From NCBI RefSeq assembly GCF_019797845.1, contig NZ_CP081864.1, positions 2,170,001 through 2,234,000 on the forward strand: a stretch of DNA of 64,000 nt. The letters are read 5' to 3'. Positions 18,468 to 29,524 of this stretch are shown here, in pieces. This DNA is from Symbiopectobacterium purcellii. GTDB lineage: Bacteria > Pseudomonadota > Gammaproteobacteria > Enterobacterales > Enterobacteriaceae. The notes under the pieces were generated by a model. The model saw nothing but the letters and a program-made list of their open reading frames with translations, did not search any database and was not told the origin of the DNA. Every line of letters begins with the position of its first letter. Position 1 is the first letter of the stretch. The translations under genes were made by a program, and so were the position numbers.

Positions 18468-19454
18468 CTATACGGTTTTCTTCGCCATTTGTTTGTAGCG
18501 GTCGAAAATGACCGCAGCAAGCAAAATCAAACCACGCACCACATACTGCGCGAACGGCGAGATATTGAGCAGGTTCATCGCATTTTCAACCGTACCGAGA
18601 ATCAAAACCCCCGCCACCACGTAAGAAATCTTGCCAATCCCCCCTTTCAGGGAGACGCCGCCCAGCACACAGGCAGAGATAACGATCAGCTCATAGCCGA
18701 TAGAGGTCATGGGTTGTCCGCTGGTCATGCGCGACGCCAGGATGATCCCCGCGGCTGCCGACACTAATCCAGACAAGGCGAAAATAATGATTTTGGTGCG
18801 TACCACCGGGACACCGGCCAGACGCGCGGCTTCCTCATTGCCGCCAATCGCCAGGGTATTGCGACCGAAGGTGGTTTTATTCAGCAGCAGGCCAAATAAA
18901 ATCATGCATACTACCGTAATCCAAATCGGCGCAGGCAGCCCCAGCCAGTTGGCATACCCCAGCGCAAAGAAGCGCTCATCGACAATTCCTACCGCTTTAC
19001 CATCAGAAATGATATATGCCAAACCGCGCGCAATCTGCATGGTGGCGAGGGTGGTGATCAGGGCGTTAATTTTGAGCTGAGCAATAACAAAGCCGTTAAG
19101 TAATCCGAAAGCAACACCCAGCAACAAACCGGCACCGACACCGATCCATAGGCTTTCAGTGAGATTAATCACCACCGCGGTAGCCACCCCGGCACAGGCA
19201 ATGACCGAGGCGACTGACAGGTCAAAGTCACCCGATGCCAGGCAGAACAACATCCCACAGGCCACCATACCGGACATGGAAATAGCCAGCCCCAGACCTT
19301 TCATATTGATGAAGGAGGCAAAATTGGGGACAAACAGTGCGCAGGCCAAAAACAGCACGGCAAACACCACCAGCATGCCGTAGTTATCCCAGATGCGCGA
19401 CATTCCCCCGGCGCGCTTGTTTTTTTCAGGTGAAGCAGACGTAACCGTTGACAT
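18468..19454 (-). CDS. araH: L-arabinose ABC transporter permease AraH
   Basis: A 328-residue inner-membrane permease with about nine to ten helices and the sugar-permease motif [11 protein letters not shown] (about 219-229) followed by [11 protein letters not shown] (about 273-283), typical of the AraH/RbsC family. It forms the membrane channel for arabinose with two AraG sites and the AraF binding protein. The gap to araG is 20 nt, so the two are cotranscribed. araC follows after 121 nt. Confidence 0.97.
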   Translation of the reverse strand: MSTVTSASPEKNKRAGGMSRIWDNYGMLVVFAVLFLACALFVPNFASFINMKGLGLAISMSGMVACGMLFCLASGDFDLSVASVIACAGVATAVVINLTESLWIGVGAGLLLGVAFGLLNGFVIAQLKINALITTLATMQIARGLAYIISDGKAVGIVDERFFALGYANWLGLPAPIWITVVCMILFGLLLNKTTFGRNTLAIGGNEEAARLAGVPVVRTKIIIFALSGLVSAAAGIILASRMTSGQPMTSIGYELIVISACVLGGVSLKGGIGKISYVVAGVLILGTVENAMNLLNISPFAQYVVRGLILLAAVIFDRYKQMAKKTV

Positions 19455-19474
19455 AATTGTGTGCTCCTTCGCGT

Positions 19475-21013
19475 TTACGCGACCACAGCGTTGATTTCGG
19501 GAGTTCGTAACATCGCCAGGCTCAGCGCTTTCTGCTCGCTGGCCTCGTCGTGTGAAAGTTCGCCTGAAATGGCACCCTCGCGCATCACGATGATACGGTC
19601 GGCCAGTCCCAGCACTTCGGGCAAATCGCTTGAGGCAAACAGCACCGCGATCCCCTGCTTGGCCAACGCATAAATGACGTTGTAAATTTCATGCTTAGCC
19701 CCTACATCAATGCCACGCGTCGGTTCATCCAGCAGGATCACTTTCATCTCTTCGGAGAGCCAACGGCCTAATATTGCTTTTTGCTGATTGCCACCGGAAA
19801 GGTTCATGATCAACTGTTCAGCGGAGGGGGTTTTAATGTTTAACGCCTGAATTCGACGCTCCGCATTCTCTTCTTCCCACTGGTTATTAATCACAAACCC
19901 TGCTTTGAGGCTTTTGCGGCGCGCGCTGATGTTGATGTTATCGCGTACCGAATGCACCGGAATGATGCCGTCCGCTTTACGATCCTCCGGGCACAGCATG
20001 ATGCCCTGACGAATAGCATCCATCGGGGTTTTGATCGTCTGCGATTCGCCGTCCAGCAACACATCACCGCCGGTGATGCGCGTACCGCCGAACAGCGCTT
20101 TCATTAATTCGCTGCGTCCGGCCCCCACCAGCCCAAACAAACCAACGATTTCCCCCTGCCTGACGCTGAGCGAAATTGGGCTCTTCACGCCCGGTGCTTT
20201 TACCTCACGCAACGTAAAACGCTCTGGCCCCAATGCGCGCGGGGCATAACCGTAGATATCGCCCAAATCGCGTCCGACCATCGCCTGGACCAGCATTTCA
20301 TGATTCACCGCCGCCGTATCGTCAAAGGTGCGAACATATTTGCCATCTTTAAACACGGTGATGGCATCGCTCAGCGCAAAAATTTCTTCCATACGGTGCG
20401 ACACGTACAGGATCACCCGCCCTTCACTGCGCAGTTCGCGAATCACGCGAAACAATTGCTCGATCTCCCGTGCGGACAGCGAACTGGTAGGTTCATCAAA
20501 GGCGATGATCTTGGCATTACGGGCCAATGCTTTGGCAATTTCCACCATCTGCCATTGCCCGATAGAGAGGTATTTGAGCGGCGTATCCGGATCAATATCC
20601 AGCCCAAGGTGTTCCAGTTGCAGCTTGGATTCGTAACGTAACAGGGTTTTATTGACGATGCCCTTCTTGTGCGGTAACTGACCCAGGTAGATATTCTCCG
20701 CCACCGTCATTTCTGGCACCAGATGCAACTCCTGATAGATGATCGCCACCCCGGCGTTGAGCGCGTCCATGGTATTGGCGAAATGGACTGGCTGCCCTTT
20801 GATATGCACTTCACCAGAGGAAGGCAGATAGTTACCGCTGAGGATCTTCAGCAGCGTCGATTTACCGGCGCCATTTTCTCCCATCAGCGCGTGTATTTGC
20901 CCGGCGTGGCATGAAAAAGTAATATCATCGAGGGCTTTCACACCGGGAAAAATCTTCCCTATGCCGTGAAACGACAAATAAGGCGACGATGCTGCCATGT
21001 CGTTGTGCTCCAT
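19475..21013 (-). CDS. araG: L-arabinose ABC transporter ATP-binding protein AraG
   Basis: A 512-residue protein with two tandem ABC domains. The first has Walker [10 protein letters not shown] (about 38-46), the signature LSIGQWQM and Walker [10 protein letters not shown]. The second keeps a degenerate P-loop ([10 protein letters not shown]) and has [15 protein letters not shown] and [12 protein letters not shown] near 400-430. It powers arabinose import through AraH. ATG 21013 was chosen because GGAG lies 7 nt upstream; another ATG five codons later is an alternative, and a GTG five codons earlier lacks a site. About 106 nt separate it from araF. Confidence 0.97.
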   Translation of the reverse strand: MEHNDMAASSPYLSFHGIGKIFPGVKALDDITFSCHAGQIHALMGENGAGKSTLLKILSGNYLPSSGEVHIKGQPVHFANTMDALNAGVAIIYQELHLVPEMTVAENIYLGQLPHKKGIVNKTLLRYESKLQLEHLGLDIDPDTPLKYLSIGQWQMVEIAKALARNAKIIAFDEPTSSLSAREIEQLFRVIRELRSEGRVILYVSHRMEEIFALSDAITVFKDGKYVRTFDDTAAVNHEMLVQAMVGRDLGDIYGYAPRALGPERFTLREVKAPGVKSPISLSVRQGEIVGLFGLVGAGRSELMKALFGGTRITGGDVLLDGESQTIKTPMDAIRQGIMLCPEDRKADGIIPVHSVRDNINISARRKSLKAGFVINNQWEEENAERRIQALNIKTPSAEQLIMNLSGGNQQKAILGRWLSEEMKVILLDEPTRGIDVGAKHEIYNVIYALAKQGIAVLFASSDLPEVLGLADRIIVMREGAISGELSHDEASEQKALSLAMLRTPEINAVVA

Positions 21014-21119
21014 CGTAGTGCTCCACACGAGGACCCCCTTGCAAGCAAGGGGTCGTCACAGTCAAGATTGGTTGACACGATTAACGATACCGCCCCATAC
21101 CGAGGCGGTATCACCGTGG

Positions 21120-22103
21120 TTACATCAAGCCTTTTTTCTTCAACTCTTCTTTGAAGTTTTCACGTGTGATCAGCACCACATCGGTCACTTCCGTGAATTT
21201 CTGCGGTTCAACGCCTTTAGTCACCCACTCATTCAGCATCTGGATACTCTTGTAGCCATGAACGTCCGGGCTTGGCAGCAGCGAGCCGAAGAAGCCGGTG
21301 GCTTGCCCTTTGGACAATTCATTCACCGCATCCACACCGTTGATACCGATACCAATCACGTTGGGCGCTTTGAAGCCCTGACCTTCTGTCGCACGCACAC
21401 CACCCAGTACCGTGTTATCGTTCATGCCGATAATCAGCCAGTTTTTCACTTTAGGATGCTGTACCAACAGCGAGTTGGCGGCGTCAAAGGCACCGGGGAT
21501 ATCGTTGGATTTGGTGGGAACCTGATAAATCTGTTTTTCCGGGAAGCCCGCGACTTTCAGCGCTTCCATCGAGCCGGAAGTACGACGGCGTGCAGTATCC
21601 AGTTCGTTGGCGGTGATCGCCATCACCCCGGTTTCATCCACTTTCCAGCCACGCTTGTTCATCTCTTTCCAGAGTTCTTCCCCCTGGCGCTCACCGATTT
21701 TGGTCGCTGCCATCATCACTAAGGGCACCGTATCCATCGGTTCACCTTTAGCGTTGACGAACTGATCGTCCACCGCGATGACTTTCAGATCATAGCTGCG
21801 CGCCTTGGCGATAATGGCTGGCCCCAATTTAGGGTCTGGCGTACAGATAACAAACCCCTTCGCACCGCTGGCCGCCAGGCTATCGATCGCGTTCAGCGTT
21901 TTCTCGCCGTCGGGCACCGCAATTTTAATCACGTCAAAGCCAAGATCTTTCCCGGCCTGATCGGCAAATTTCCATTCAGTTTGGAACCAGGGCTCTTCCG
22001 GCTGTTTCACCAGAAACCCCAGCTTAAGATTTTCAGCCATAGCTGATTGTGACATAACTGTCGCCAGTCCAATGGCAGCCAGCACCTTAGTGAATTTATG
22101 CAT
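21120..22103 (-). CDS. araF: L-arabinose-binding periplasmic protein AraF
   Basis: High-affinity periplasmic receptor, 327 residues with a signal peptide (MHKFTKVLAAIGLATVMSQS, cleavage after AMA). The mature protein matches E. coli AraF almost throughout (LKLGFLVKQPEEPWFQ, VDDQFVNAKG, TARRRTSGSM, GMNDNTVLGGVRA). The start ATG 22103 follows GGAGAACATC. It is the first gene of araFGH and is divergent from araBA, sharing a 442-nt control region. It delivers arabinose to AraGH. Confidence 0.98.
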   Translation of the reverse strand: MHKFTKVLAAIGLATVMSQSAMAENLKLGFLVKQPEEPWFQTEWKFADQAGKDLGFDVIKIAVPDGEKTLNAIDSLAASGAKGFVICTPDPKLGPAIIAKARSYDLKVIAVDDQFVNAKGEPMDTVPLVMMAATKIGERQGEELWKEMNKRGWKVDETGVMAITANELDTARRRTSGSMEALKVAGFPEKQIYQVPTKSNDIPGAFDAANSLLVQHPKVKNWLIIGMNDNTVLGGVRATEGQGFKAPNVIGIGINGVDAVNELSKGQATGFFGSLLPSPDVHGYKSIQMLNEWVTKGVEPQKFTEVTDVVLITRENFKEELKKKGLM

Positions 22104-22545
22104 GATGTTCTCCGGTAGGGGTTCTCTTTTTTGCAGGTTGCTCTCCACAGCCTGCGTTATCACTCTCGGTAAGACACATTCAATCTGGTTAGAGAAAAAA
22201 CACGGACTTAGTATTTATCCTCCACAGTGCAACATTCAGACGCTGTATTTGTAGCGGGTATTTTGCGCAAGAATCTAGAGCGTTATCACATCCCGAAACA
22301 ATGACAGGTTTGTGCATAGATTTAGCGAATTTAACCAGCCGTTAACCTTTGATTGATGTCACAAAACTATGACAGGTGGCAGAAAAATGCATACTTCCAG
22401 CTAACCCATCCTCACTGCGCGCTTTTCTGCTGACTATCGTAGATGCATCCGGAATGTGCGTTCCCGCTTATCCCGTCCTATGGCAACACGCACCTTTAAG
22501 CGCGATCCACCCTCCCCACAGTGACGCAACAACAGGAGCTGAACG
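22104..22545. promoter_or_regulatory. Divergent araFGH / araBA control region
   Basis: This 442-nt gap separates the diverging araF and araB genes, so AraC and CRP control is expected here. One good CRP site is visible at 22348-22363 (TTTGA-N6-TCACA, 9 of 10 conserved bases). The 9-mer ATGACAGGT occurs twice, at 22301 and 22369, each followed within 16 nt by TGCATA; these may be AraC half sites, but they do not fit the E. coli TAGC-N7-TCCATA pattern well. No small gene is visible. Confidence 0.6.
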
Positions 22546-24231
22546 ATGAACGCGGGTGCAATAGTAATCGGCCTGGATTTTGGCAGCGATTCAGTGCGTG
22601 CACTGGCCGTTGACTGTCAATCTGGACAGGAGTTAGAAACCGAGGTGGTCTACTACCCACGGTGGCGGGAAGGACGCTATTGTCTGCCTGCGGAGAATCA
22701 ATTTCGGCATCACCCGCTCGACTATATAGAAGCACTGGAACAGGCCGTTCAGGTGGTGGTGCAGCGATTAGCTCCCGAGCAACGCGCGCAGATCCGCGCC
22801 ATCGGGGTCGATACCACCGGCTCGACGCCTGCCCCGATTGATGAGCAAGGCCAGGTGTTGGCGCTGCGCCCGGAATTTGCCGACAATCCCAATGCCATGT
22901 TTGTGTTGTGGAAAGATCACACCGCTATTGAAGAAGCGGAAGCCATCAATACGCTGTGTCGTAGCGGTCAGTTCCCTGATTACACCAAATACATCGGCGG
23001 TGTGTACTCATCAGAATGGTTCTGGGCCAAAATTTTGCACGTCTCACGCGCTGACAGCGCCGTACATCAGGCTGCGGTCTCCTGGATTGAGCTGTGTGAC
23101 TGGGTTCCGGCACTGCTCTCGGGAACGCAAGCGCCCCACCAGATAAAACGCGGGCGTTGCAGTGCCGGTCATAAATCACTGTGGCATCCGGAATGGGGCG
23201 GCGTGCCGCCAAAAGATTTTCTTCACGCGCTCGATCCGCTGCTGACCGACCATTTGCAGTATCCCCTGTTCACCGACACCTGGACCGCCGATTTACCGGT
23301 GGGAACCATCACCTCTGAATGGGCTGCACGATTGGGGGTTCCCACCAACACGGTGCTGGCGGGCGGTGCGTTTGATTGCCACATGGGTGCCGTGGGCGCG
23401 GGCGCACAACCCTATACCTTGGTCAAAGTTATCGGCACCTCCACCTGCGATATTCTGATCGCCGATGAGGCACGCGTGGGGACTACACCCGTTGCCGGGA
23501 TCTGCGGTCAGGTCGACGGCAGCGTAGTGCCAGGCTTTGTTGGACTGGAAGCAGGACAGTCCGCGTTTGGCGATATGTATGCCTGGTTTGGCCGTTTATT
23601 GGGCTGGTCATTACAACTTGCCGCCCAACAACATCCCGAACTTGTGCCGCAGTTGGCACAAACGCAGGATAAATTGTTGGAAGCCTTGACCCAACGCTGG
23701 GCGGACAATCCCTCACTCGATCATCTTCCGGTGGTGCTGGACTGGTTTAACGGCCGACGCACCCCGTTTGCCAATCAGCGACTGAAAGGCGTGATCACCG
23801 ATCTCAACCTGGGGACGGATGCCCCGGTACTGTTTGGCGGGTTTATCGCCGCCACCGCCTTTGGCGCCCGCGCCATTATGGAATGTTTCGAATCTCAAGG
23901 GGTGCCGGTGGAAAACCTGCTGGCGCTGGGCGGCATCGCCCGCAAATCCCCAACCATCATGCAAGTGTGCACCGATGTGATGAATCGCCCGTTACAGGTG
24001 GTGGCGTCCGATCAATGCTGCGCACTGGGGGCCGCTATCTTCGGTGCCGTGGCCGCTGGGGTACACCCCGATATTCCGACCGCGCAGCGCCACATGGCCA
24101 GCCGTATCGAGCGCACCTTGACGCCCGATGCCACACGCGTGGCCCGCTATCAGGCGCTGTATGAACGTTATCAACAGTGGTGTCATCTCGCCGAGCCTGC
24201 GTATGCCGCGCAGCGTAAAGCGACAAACTGA
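22546..24231 (+). CDS. araB: Ribulokinase AraB
   Basis: FGGY-family kinase that phosphorylates L-ribulose to L-ribulose 5-phosphate, second step of arabinose catabolism. It has 561 residues. Conserved: ATP-binding [15 protein letters not shown] (about 8-22), VLWKDHTA (about 126), [14 protein letters not shown] (catalytic Asp, about 276-290), [10 protein letters not shown] and [24 protein letters not shown] precedes the ATG. It is followed by araA after 48 nt in an araBA operon. araD, normally third, does not follow. Confidence 0.98.
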   Translation: MNAGAIVIGLDFGSDSVRALAVDCQSGQELETEVVYYPRWREGRYCLPAENQFRHHPLDYIEALEQAVQVVVQRLAPEQRAQIRAIGVDTTGSTPAPIDEQGQVLALRPEFADNPNAMFVLWKDHTAIEEAEAINTLCRSGQFPDYTKYIGGVYSSEWFWAKILHVSRADSAVHQAAVSWIELCDWVPALLSGTQAPHQIKRGRCSAGHKSLWHPEWGGVPPKDFLHALDPLLTDHLQYPLFTDTWTADLPVGTITSEWAARLGVPTNTVLAGGAFDCHMGAVGAGAQPYTLVKVIGTSTCDILIADEARVGTTPVAGICGQVDGSVVPGFVGLEAGQSAFGDMYAWFGRLLGWSLQLAAQQHPELVPQLAQTQDKLLEALTQRWADNPSLDHLPVVLDWFNGRRTPFANQRLKGVITDLNLGTDAPVLFGGFIAATAFGARAIMECFESQGVPVENLLALGGIARKSPTIMQVCTDVMNRPLQVVASDQCCALGAAIFGAVAAGVHPDIPTAQRHMASRIERTLTPDATRVARYQALYERYQQWCHLAEPAYAAQRKATN

Positions 24232-24279
24232 TCACCGGTTATTTTCCGTTTTTGAAGCTACGTGCAAGCAGGAGTTATC

Positions 24280-25785
24280 ATGGGGAATTTACAACAGCGT
24301 GAAGTCTGGTTTGTTATTGGCAGCCAACATCTCTACGGCCCGGAAACCTTACGTCAGGTAAAAGAGAATGCTGAAAAAGTGGTGCAAGGGCTGAATCAGG
24401 ATGCCGGACTGCCGGTAAAACTGGTGCTAAAACCGGTTGCCAAATCGCCAGACGAAATTCTGGCGCTGTGTCGCGATGCCAACTATCAGGATAGCTGTAT
24501 CGGTTTGCTGGTGTGGCTGCACACCTTCTCTCCCGCCAAAATGTGGATTGCCGGACTGAGCGTATTGACCAAGCCGCTGATGCAGTTCCACACCCAGTTC
24601 AATGCTGAAATCCCCTGGGACACCATGGACATGGATTTCATGAACCTGAACCAGACGGCGCATGGCGGGCGTGAGTTCGGGTTTATCGGCGCGCGTATGC
24701 GCCAATCGCATCAGGTCGCGGTAGGCCACTGGAAAGATAAAAAAGCCCATCAACGTATTGCCAAATGGATGCGCGTCGCCGCTGCGATTGCGGAAAGCCA
24801 ACAGCTTAAAGTGGCGCGTTTTGGCGATAATATGCGGGAAGTGGCGGTAACCGAAGGGGATAAGGTGGGAGCACAGATCCAATTCGGTTATTCCGTCAGC
24901 GCCTGGGGATTGGGCGATCTTGCCGGCGAAGTGGATGCGGTAAGCAAAGGGGATATCGACGCGCTGATTGATGAGTATGAGGCCAGCTACCAGTTAACCG
25001 ACGCCGTTAAACTCCACGGCCCTAACCGTCAGAATCTGCTGGACGCAGCCCAAATTGAACTGGGTCTCACCCGTTTTCTGGAAAAAGGCGGTTATCGCGC
25101 GTTCACTACCGATTTTGAAAATCTTTACGGACTGAAGCAGTTACCCGGTCTGTCCGTCCAGCGCCTGATGCAAAAAGGCTACGGTTTTGGCGGCGAAGGA
25201 GATTGGAAAACCGCAGCGTTGTTACGCATCATGAAGGTGATGGCAGAAGGCTTGCCGGGCGGCACCTCCTTTATGGAAGATTACACCTACCATTTCGTCC
25301 CCGGCAATAATCTGGTTGTGGGCTCCCATATGCTGGAAGTGTGCCCGAGTATCGCCAAAGAGGCGAAACCGATATTGGATGCGCAACATCTGGGTATTGG
25401 TGGCAAAGCCGATCCTGCACGGCTGATCTTCTCCACCCCGGCCGGACCAGCACTCAATGCCAGCGTCATCGACATGGGCGATCGTTTCCGCATGTTGGTC
25501 AACGTGGTGGACACCATTGAACAACCGCACCCTTTGCCCAAACTGCCGGTTGCCCGAGCCATCTGGCAGGCACAACCGTCGTTGGAGGAGGCTGCCGTAG
25601 CCTGGATTCTGGCGGGCGGCGCGCACCATACGGTATTCAGTCAGGCGTTAGATTTGGATTATCTGCGCCTCTATGCAGAAATTAATCATATCGAACTGCT
25701 GGTCATTGATAACGAAACCCGCATTCCGGCATTCAAAGATGCACTGCGCTGGAATGAGATGTACTACAAACTCACCTCACGCTAA
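24280..25785 (+). CDS. araA: L-arabinose isomerase AraA
   Basis: Mn-dependent isomerase that converts L-arabinose to L-ribulose, 501 residues. Conserved blocks: [17 protein letters not shown] (about 8-24), [36 protein letters not shown] with catalytic Glu (about 306), [13 protein letters not shown] with catalytic Glu (about 333) and the metal-binding His in HLGIGGK and [11 protein letters not shown] 24280 has AGGAG 5 nt upstream; the GTG six codons earlier is rejected. A hairpin follows at 25796-25822, so the operon ends here. Confidence 0.98.
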   Translation: MGNLQQREVWFVIGSQHLYGPETLRQVKENAEKVVQGLNQDAGLPVKLVLKPVAKSPDEILALCRDANYQDSCIGLLVWLHTFSPAKMWIAGLSVLTKPLMQFHTQFNAEIPWDTMDMDFMNLNQTAHGGREFGFIGARMRQSHQVAVGHWKDKKAHQRIAKWMRVAAAIAESQQLKVARFGDNMREVAVTEGDKVGAQIQFGYSVSAWGLGDLAGEVDAVSKGDIDALIDEYEASYQLTDAVKLHGPNRQNLLDAAQIELGLTRFLEKGGYRAFTTDFENLYGLKQLPGLSVQRLMQKGYGFGGEGDWKTAALLRIMKVMAEGLPGGTSFMEDYTYHFVPGNNLVVGSHMLEVCPSIAKEAKPILDAQHLGIGGKADPARLIFSTPAGPALNASVIDMGDRFRMLVNVVDTIEQPHPLPKLPVARAIWQAQPSLEEAAVAWILAGGAHHTVFSQALDLDYLRLYAEINHIELLVIDNETRIPAFKDALRWNEMYYKLTSR

Positions 25786-25795
25786 GCGGTAGCAA

Positions 25796-25822
25796 GGAAC
25801 CCGATTGTCAAGATCGGGTTCC
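25796..25822 (+). terminator. Hairpin terminator after araA
   Basis: Ten-bp stem GGAACCCGAT / ATCGGGTTCC with a 7-nt loop, 10 nt after the araA stop. There is no long T run (ATCTCTCATT follows), so efficiency is uncertain. Confidence 0.55.
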
Positions 25823-25914
25823 ATCTCTCATTCATAATTCCTATTGCGCTAGACACCTGTCTTCTCTGGCATATACTGAAATACCCTATCCACATAATTA
25901 TTAAATTAAAAATC

Positions 25915-26130
25915 ATGACCACTGCTGAATACTTACTCAAGTTTCGCAAAGTGAACACTCTGGACAGCCTAGAAAAACTCTACGACCATTTAAATTATTC
26001 ACTGACGGATAATAAGGAGATTATCAATATGTCACGCGCAGCCGATCACCGTCGTGCCGAACTTTCCGCTGGCGAGAAGTTGTTCGATCTCGGTTGCATT
26101 CCCAAATCCGTCTGGCGTTTTGTGCTTTAA
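25915..26130 (+). CDS. cnu: Cnu/YdgT, Hha-family nucleoid-associated modulator
   Basis: A 71-residue all-helical protein closely matching E. coli Cnu ([42 protein letters not shown]). Hha-family proteins bind H-NS and StpA and help silence AT-rich, often horizontally acquired genes; Cnu also binds the cnb site in oriC. The upstream gap is AT-rich with a plausible -10 (TATACT near 25872) and no strong ribosome binding site. In E. coli cnu also lies just upstream of rsxA. It is relevant that an AT-rich YopJ-like gene lies 8.6 kb away. Confidence 0.95.
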   Translation: MTTAEYLLKFRKVNTLDSLEKLYDHLNYSLTDNKEIINMSRAADHRRAELSAGEKLFDLGCIPKSVWRFVL

Positions 26131-26329
26131 GCCCTGACAACGGGTCGTTTTATGAGCGGCCTGTTTACTCTTGCCTTGCGTTACTGGCCCAAAAGGCTTT
26201 CACTGTGACGGTTTACTCTGCCAACGGCGGAGTAAATATGCGCTTTTGGTGAATATCCCTATTTTGGGTGTGTTGTCGAAAGCCTTAAAATGCCGGATAA
26301 TGGTCCGGTTTTGTTTTTTAGGCATGGTA
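26131..26329 (+). promoter_or_regulatory. Structured leader upstream of rsxA, with possible attenuator
   Basis: The 199 nt between cnu and rsxA hold several complementary segments. TTTACTCTGCC (26212-26222) pairs with GGCGGAGTAAA (26226-26236) across a 3-nt loop. A near copy, TTTACTCTTGCC, lies at 26164-26175 and could compete for the same partner. AAGGCTTTC (26193-26201) is exactly complementary to GAAAGCCTT (26278-26286), which would enclose that hairpin in a long-range helix. Then CCGGA / TCCGG (26293-26308) is followed by TTTTGTTTTTT, a terminator-like element ending 11 nt before the rsxA start. This may be the cnu terminator, or part of an rsx attenuator. I do not recognise it as a known riboswitch. 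Confidence 0.45.
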
Positions 26330-26911
26330 ATGACCGACTATCTACTTCTTTTCGTCAGCACGCTGCTGGTGAACAATTTTGTTCTGGTGAAATTTCTTGG
26401 ACTTTGTCCCTTTATGGGCGTGTCCAAGAAACTGGAAACCGCCATTGGTATGGGGTTGGCAACAACCTTCGTCATGACGCTCGGCTCGATGTTTTCCTGG
26501 CTGGTGAATGAGTATGTGCTGCTGCCGCTGGGGATCGTCTACCTGCGTACCATGGCATTTATTCTGATTCTGGCGGTCGTGGTGCAGTTCACCGAAATGG
26601 CCGTGCGTAAAACCAGTCCAGAACTCTACCGCCTGCTGGGCATTTTCCTGCCGTTGATCACCACCAACTGCGCCGTGTTGGGCGTTGCGCTGATCAGCGT
26701 CAACCTGTCACACAATTTCTTGCAATCAACGGTTTATGGATTCAGCGCCGCTGCAGGCTTCTCATTGGTTATGGTGTTGTTCGCCGCCATTCGTGAACGT
26801 ATTGCCGTGTCGGATGTCCCTGCGCCGTTCCGGGGGTCATCGATTGCACTGGTCACCGCTGGGTTGATGTCGCTCGCATTTATGGGCTTTACCGGGTTGG
26901 TGAAATTCTAA
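26330..26911 (+). CDS. rsxA: RsxA, subunit of the Rsx/Rnf electron-transport complex
   Basis: A 193-residue inner-membrane subunit with six helices, the same length as E. coli RsxA. Conserved: [29 protein letters not shown] (about 2-30) and [17 protein letters not shown] (about 97-113), with the cysteines that ligate an Fe-S cluster within the membrane. The Rsx complex (Rnf type) uses NADH and reducing power to keep SoxR reduced. ATG 26330 aligns with E. coli; the open frame extends further upstream without support. The stop overlaps the rsxB start (TAATG). Confidence 0.97.
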   Translation: MTDYLLLFVSTLLVNNFVLVKFLGLCPFMGVSKKLETAIGMGLATTFVMTLGSMFSWLVNEYVLLPLGIVYLRTMAFILILAVVVQFTEMAVRKTSPELYRLLGIFLPLITTNCAVLGVALISVNLSHNFLQSTVYGFSAAAGFSLVMVLFAAIRERIAVSDVPAPFRGSSIALVTAGLMSLAFMGFTGLVKF

Positions 26912-27489
26912 TGAATGCCATTTGGATTGCGATTGCCGCGTTGAGTGTGCTGGCGCTGGTTTCCGGCTTGATTCTTGGTTTTGCTTCGCGTCGTTTTCAC
27001 GTTGATGCTGATCCTATCGTCGAGCAGGTCGAAGCCATGCTACCGCAAAGCCAATGTGGTCAATGCGGTTATCCGGGCTGTCGCCCTTATGCCGAAGCCG
27101 TGGCCTTGCACGGTGAGCAGATCAACAAGTGCGGCCCCGGCGGCGAGGCGATGATGTTGAAGCTGGCCGAGAAACTCAATATTGACCCGCAGCCGCTCGA
27201 TGGCGACGCGCCGGATCTGCAACCGGCGCTCAAAGTGGCCTGGATCGACGAAAGTAACTGCATCGGCTGCACCAAATGTATTCAAGCCTGCCCGGTTGAT
27301 GCCATTATTGGCACCACCCGCGCGGTGCACACCGTGGTGAGCGATCTCTGTACCGGCTGTGACCTGTGTGTTGCCCCTTGCCCGACAGATTGCATTGAAC
27401 TGCACCCGGTAGCCACCACGACATCCAACTGGAAATGGGATCTCGAAACCATCCCGGTTCTCCTTATCCAAGTAGACCATCATGCTTAA
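26911..27489 (+). CDS. rsxB: RsxB, iron-sulfur subunit
   Basis: A 192-residue protein with an N-terminal membrane anchor ([19 protein letters not shown]), a cysteine cluster CGQCGYPGC (about 49-57) for one 4Fe-4S centre, and two ferredoxin-type motifs, [12 protein letters not shown] and [12 protein letters not shown] (about 115-160). It passes electrons within the Rsx complex on the cytosolic face. Its start overlaps the rsxA stop, and its end overlaps rsxC by 8 nt, so translation is coupled. Confidence 0.97.
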   Translation: MNAIWIAIAALSVLALVSGLILGFASRRFHVDADPIVEQVEAMLPQSQCGQCGYPGCRPYAEAVALHGEQINKCGPGGEAMMLKLAEKLNIDPQPLDGDAPDLQPALKVAWIDESNCIGCTKCIQACPVDAIIGTTRAVHTVVSDLCTGCDLCVAPCPTDCIELHPVATTTSNWKWDLETIPVLLIQVDHHA

Positions 27490-29524
27490 GCTGTTAACTC
27501 TGTTTCGTAAAGAAAGAATTTGGGATTTCGACGGTGGTATTCATCCACCGGAGATGAAAACCCAATCCAGCCGTGTGCCGATGCGTCACATCCCGCTGCC
27601 GGAACAGTTTATCATTCCGTTGAAACAGCATCTCGGGCCGGAAGGCGAACTCTGCGTGAACGTTGGCGATCGCGTACTGCGCGGTCAACCCCTGACGCGC
27701 GGCACGGGACGTATGCTGCCGGTACACGCCCCCACCTCCGGTACGGTAAACGCTATCCGTCCGCACATGACGGCACACCCTTCGGCCTTGCCTGAGTTAA
27801 GCATCATTATTATTCCGGACGGCGAAGATCGCTGGTGCGACCGTCAGTGCTTGCCCGATTATCAACAGCATTCGATAGATACTCTGCTCGCACATTTACA
27901 TCAGGCAGGCATCGCGGGTCTGGGCGGCGCAGGTTTCCCGACCTCAGCCAAACTCAAAGGCGGACTGCGTGGTATCGCAACGTTGATCATCAACGCTGCC
28001 GAATGTGAACCTTATATCACCGCCGACGACCGGTTGATGCAAGAGTACGCCCGTGAAATTGTGCAAGGGATTGAGATCCTGATGCATTTACTTTCACCAG
28101 AACGTACCTTGATCGGCATTGAAGACAACAAGCCGGAAGCCATTCAGGCGCTGCGCCAGGCACTGGCCAATCGCGCAGATATTCGGTTGCGGGTCATTCC
28201 CACCAAATATCCCTCCGGTGGAGCCAAGCAGCTCACCAAGATTTTGACCGGTAAGGAAGTGCCGTTTGGCAAACACTCCGCCTCCATCGGCGTATTGATG
28301 CAAAACGTCGGCACCGCTTATGCCATCAAACGCGCGGTGATCGACGGTGAAGCCTTGACGGAGCGGGTGGTTACCTTGACTGGAGAGGCACTGCGCCAAC
28401 CAGGCAATGTCTGGGCACGCCTCGGCACACCGGTGCGCCACTTGCTTAAACAAGCTGGGTTTCATGCCGAAAACAAAACCCCGATGGTGATCATGGGTGG
28501 GCCGTTGATGGGCTTCACCCTGCCCGCGCTTGATGTTCCTATTGTCAAAATCAGCAACTGTATTCTTGCTCCGTCGGTGAGTGAAATTCAGGCACCAGAG
28601 CAAGAACAATCCTGCATTCGGTGCAGTAAGTGTGCTGATGCCTGTCCGGCAGGCCTGTTACCACAACAGCTTTATTGGTTCAGCCGCGGTCAGGAACATG
28701 AAAAAGCGCGCGCACATCATTTATTTGACTGCATTGAATGCGGTGCTTGTGCTTATGTCTGCCCAAGCAACATTCCATTGGTGCAATACTACCGTCAGGA
28801 AAAAGCTGAAATCCGCACCCTCGATCTTGAAGCATCGCGGGCGCAACAGGCGAAAGCGCGTTTTGATGCGAAACAGCTGCGTTTGGAGCGAGAAAAAGCG
28901 GCGCGTGAACGGCGACATCAGCAAGCGGCTGCCACGGTGTCTACGACGGATAAACAGGCCGTTCAGGCTGCGCTGGAGCGCGTGCGCAGCAAAAATGCGC
29001 TTACTGAAACGCTTGCTCCGATTGCGATAAATCCTGACCGCACGCCGGATAACAGTGCGGTCATCGCGGCGCGCGAAGCGCGAAAAGCCCAGGCGCGCGA
29101 GAAGCAACGGATACAGGCAGAAGATGAACAAGCCCACCCGATTGCCACTGTGCCAGAGGATCCACGACAAGCTGCGGTAGCTGCGGCCATTGCTCGCGTT
29201 AAAGCTAAAAAAGCCGCTCAGCAGGCACCGGAAGTTATCACCCCTGCGGATGTCGCCACACCAGTCCCCGAAGCGGAACCTGCCCCTGAACTGAGTGACC
29301 CACGCAAGGCCGCCGTAGCCGCTGCCATTGCCCGCGTTAAAGCTAAAAAAGCCGCTCAGCAGGCACCGGAAGCTATCACCCCTGCGGGTGTCGCCACACC
29401 AGTCCCCGAAGCGGAACCTGCCCCTGAACTGAGTGACCCACGCAAGGCCGCCGTAGCCGCTGCCATTGCCCGCGTTAAAGCACGTAAAGCCGAACAGGCG
29501 TTAATCCACACTCACGAGGAATAG
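27482..29524 (+). CDS. rsxC: RsxC, NADH-binding subunit with repeated tail
   Basis: A 680-residue cytosolic subunit. The core carries the NADH/FMN-binding [13 protein letters not shown] (about 142-154), [13 protein letters not shown], two 4Fe-4S motifs [12 protein letters not shown] (about 379-390) and [12 protein letters not shown] (about 418-429). After about 440 comes a long charged, Ala/Lys-rich coiled tail ending in nearly identical 46-residue repeats ([20 protein letters not shown]). Such tails vary in length between species. Overlaps rsxB by 8 nt and abuts rsxD directly. Confidence 0.96.
   Translation: MLKLLTLFRKERIWDFDGGIHPPEMKTQSSRVPMRHIPLPEQFIIPLKQHLGPEGELCVNVGDRVLRGQPLTRGTGRMLPVHAPTSGTVNAIRPHMTAHPSALPELSIIIIPDGEDRWCDRQCLPDYQQHSIDTLLAHLHQAGIAGLGGAGFPTSAKLKGGLRGIATLIINAAECEPYITADDRLMQEYAREIVQGIEILMHLLSPERTLIGIEDNKPEAIQALRQALANRADIRLRVIPTKYPSGGAKQLTKILTGKEVPFGKHSASIGVLMQNVGTAYAIKRAVIDGEALTERVVTLTGEALRQPGNVWARLGTPVRHLLKQAGFHAENKTPMVIMGGPLMGFTLPALDVPIVKISNCILAPSVSEIQAPEQEQSCIRCSKCADACPAGLLPQQLYWFSRGQEHEKARAHHLFDCIECGACAYVCPSNIPLVQYYRQEKAEIRTLDLEASRAQQAKARFDAKQLRLEREKAARERRHQQAAATVSTTDKQAVQAALERVRSKNALTETLAPIAINPDRTPDNSAVIAAREARKAQAREKQRIQAEDEQAHPIATVPEDPRQAAVAAAIARVKAKKAAQQAPEVITPADVATPVPEAEPAPELSDPRKAAVAAAIARVKAKKAAQQAPEAITPAGVATPVPEAEPAPELSDPRKAAVAAAIARVKARKAEQALIHTHEE
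29159..29490. repeat. 138-bp tandem repeat in the rsxC tail
   Basis: Two full 138-bp units (starting at 29159 and 29297) and the first part of a third (29435) lie head to tail and in frame, coding 46-residue units. Units 1 and 2 are nearly identical at DNA level from 29195 on (two visible differences, GTT/GCT and GAT/GGT codons), which points to recent duplication. Copy number is likely variable between strains. Confidence 0.9.

Noticed and set aside
22104..22545. Match to E. coli AraC half sites (TAGC-N7-TCCATA)
   Set aside because: No convincing match on either strand; only a repeated 9-mer remains as a weak candidate, reported separately.
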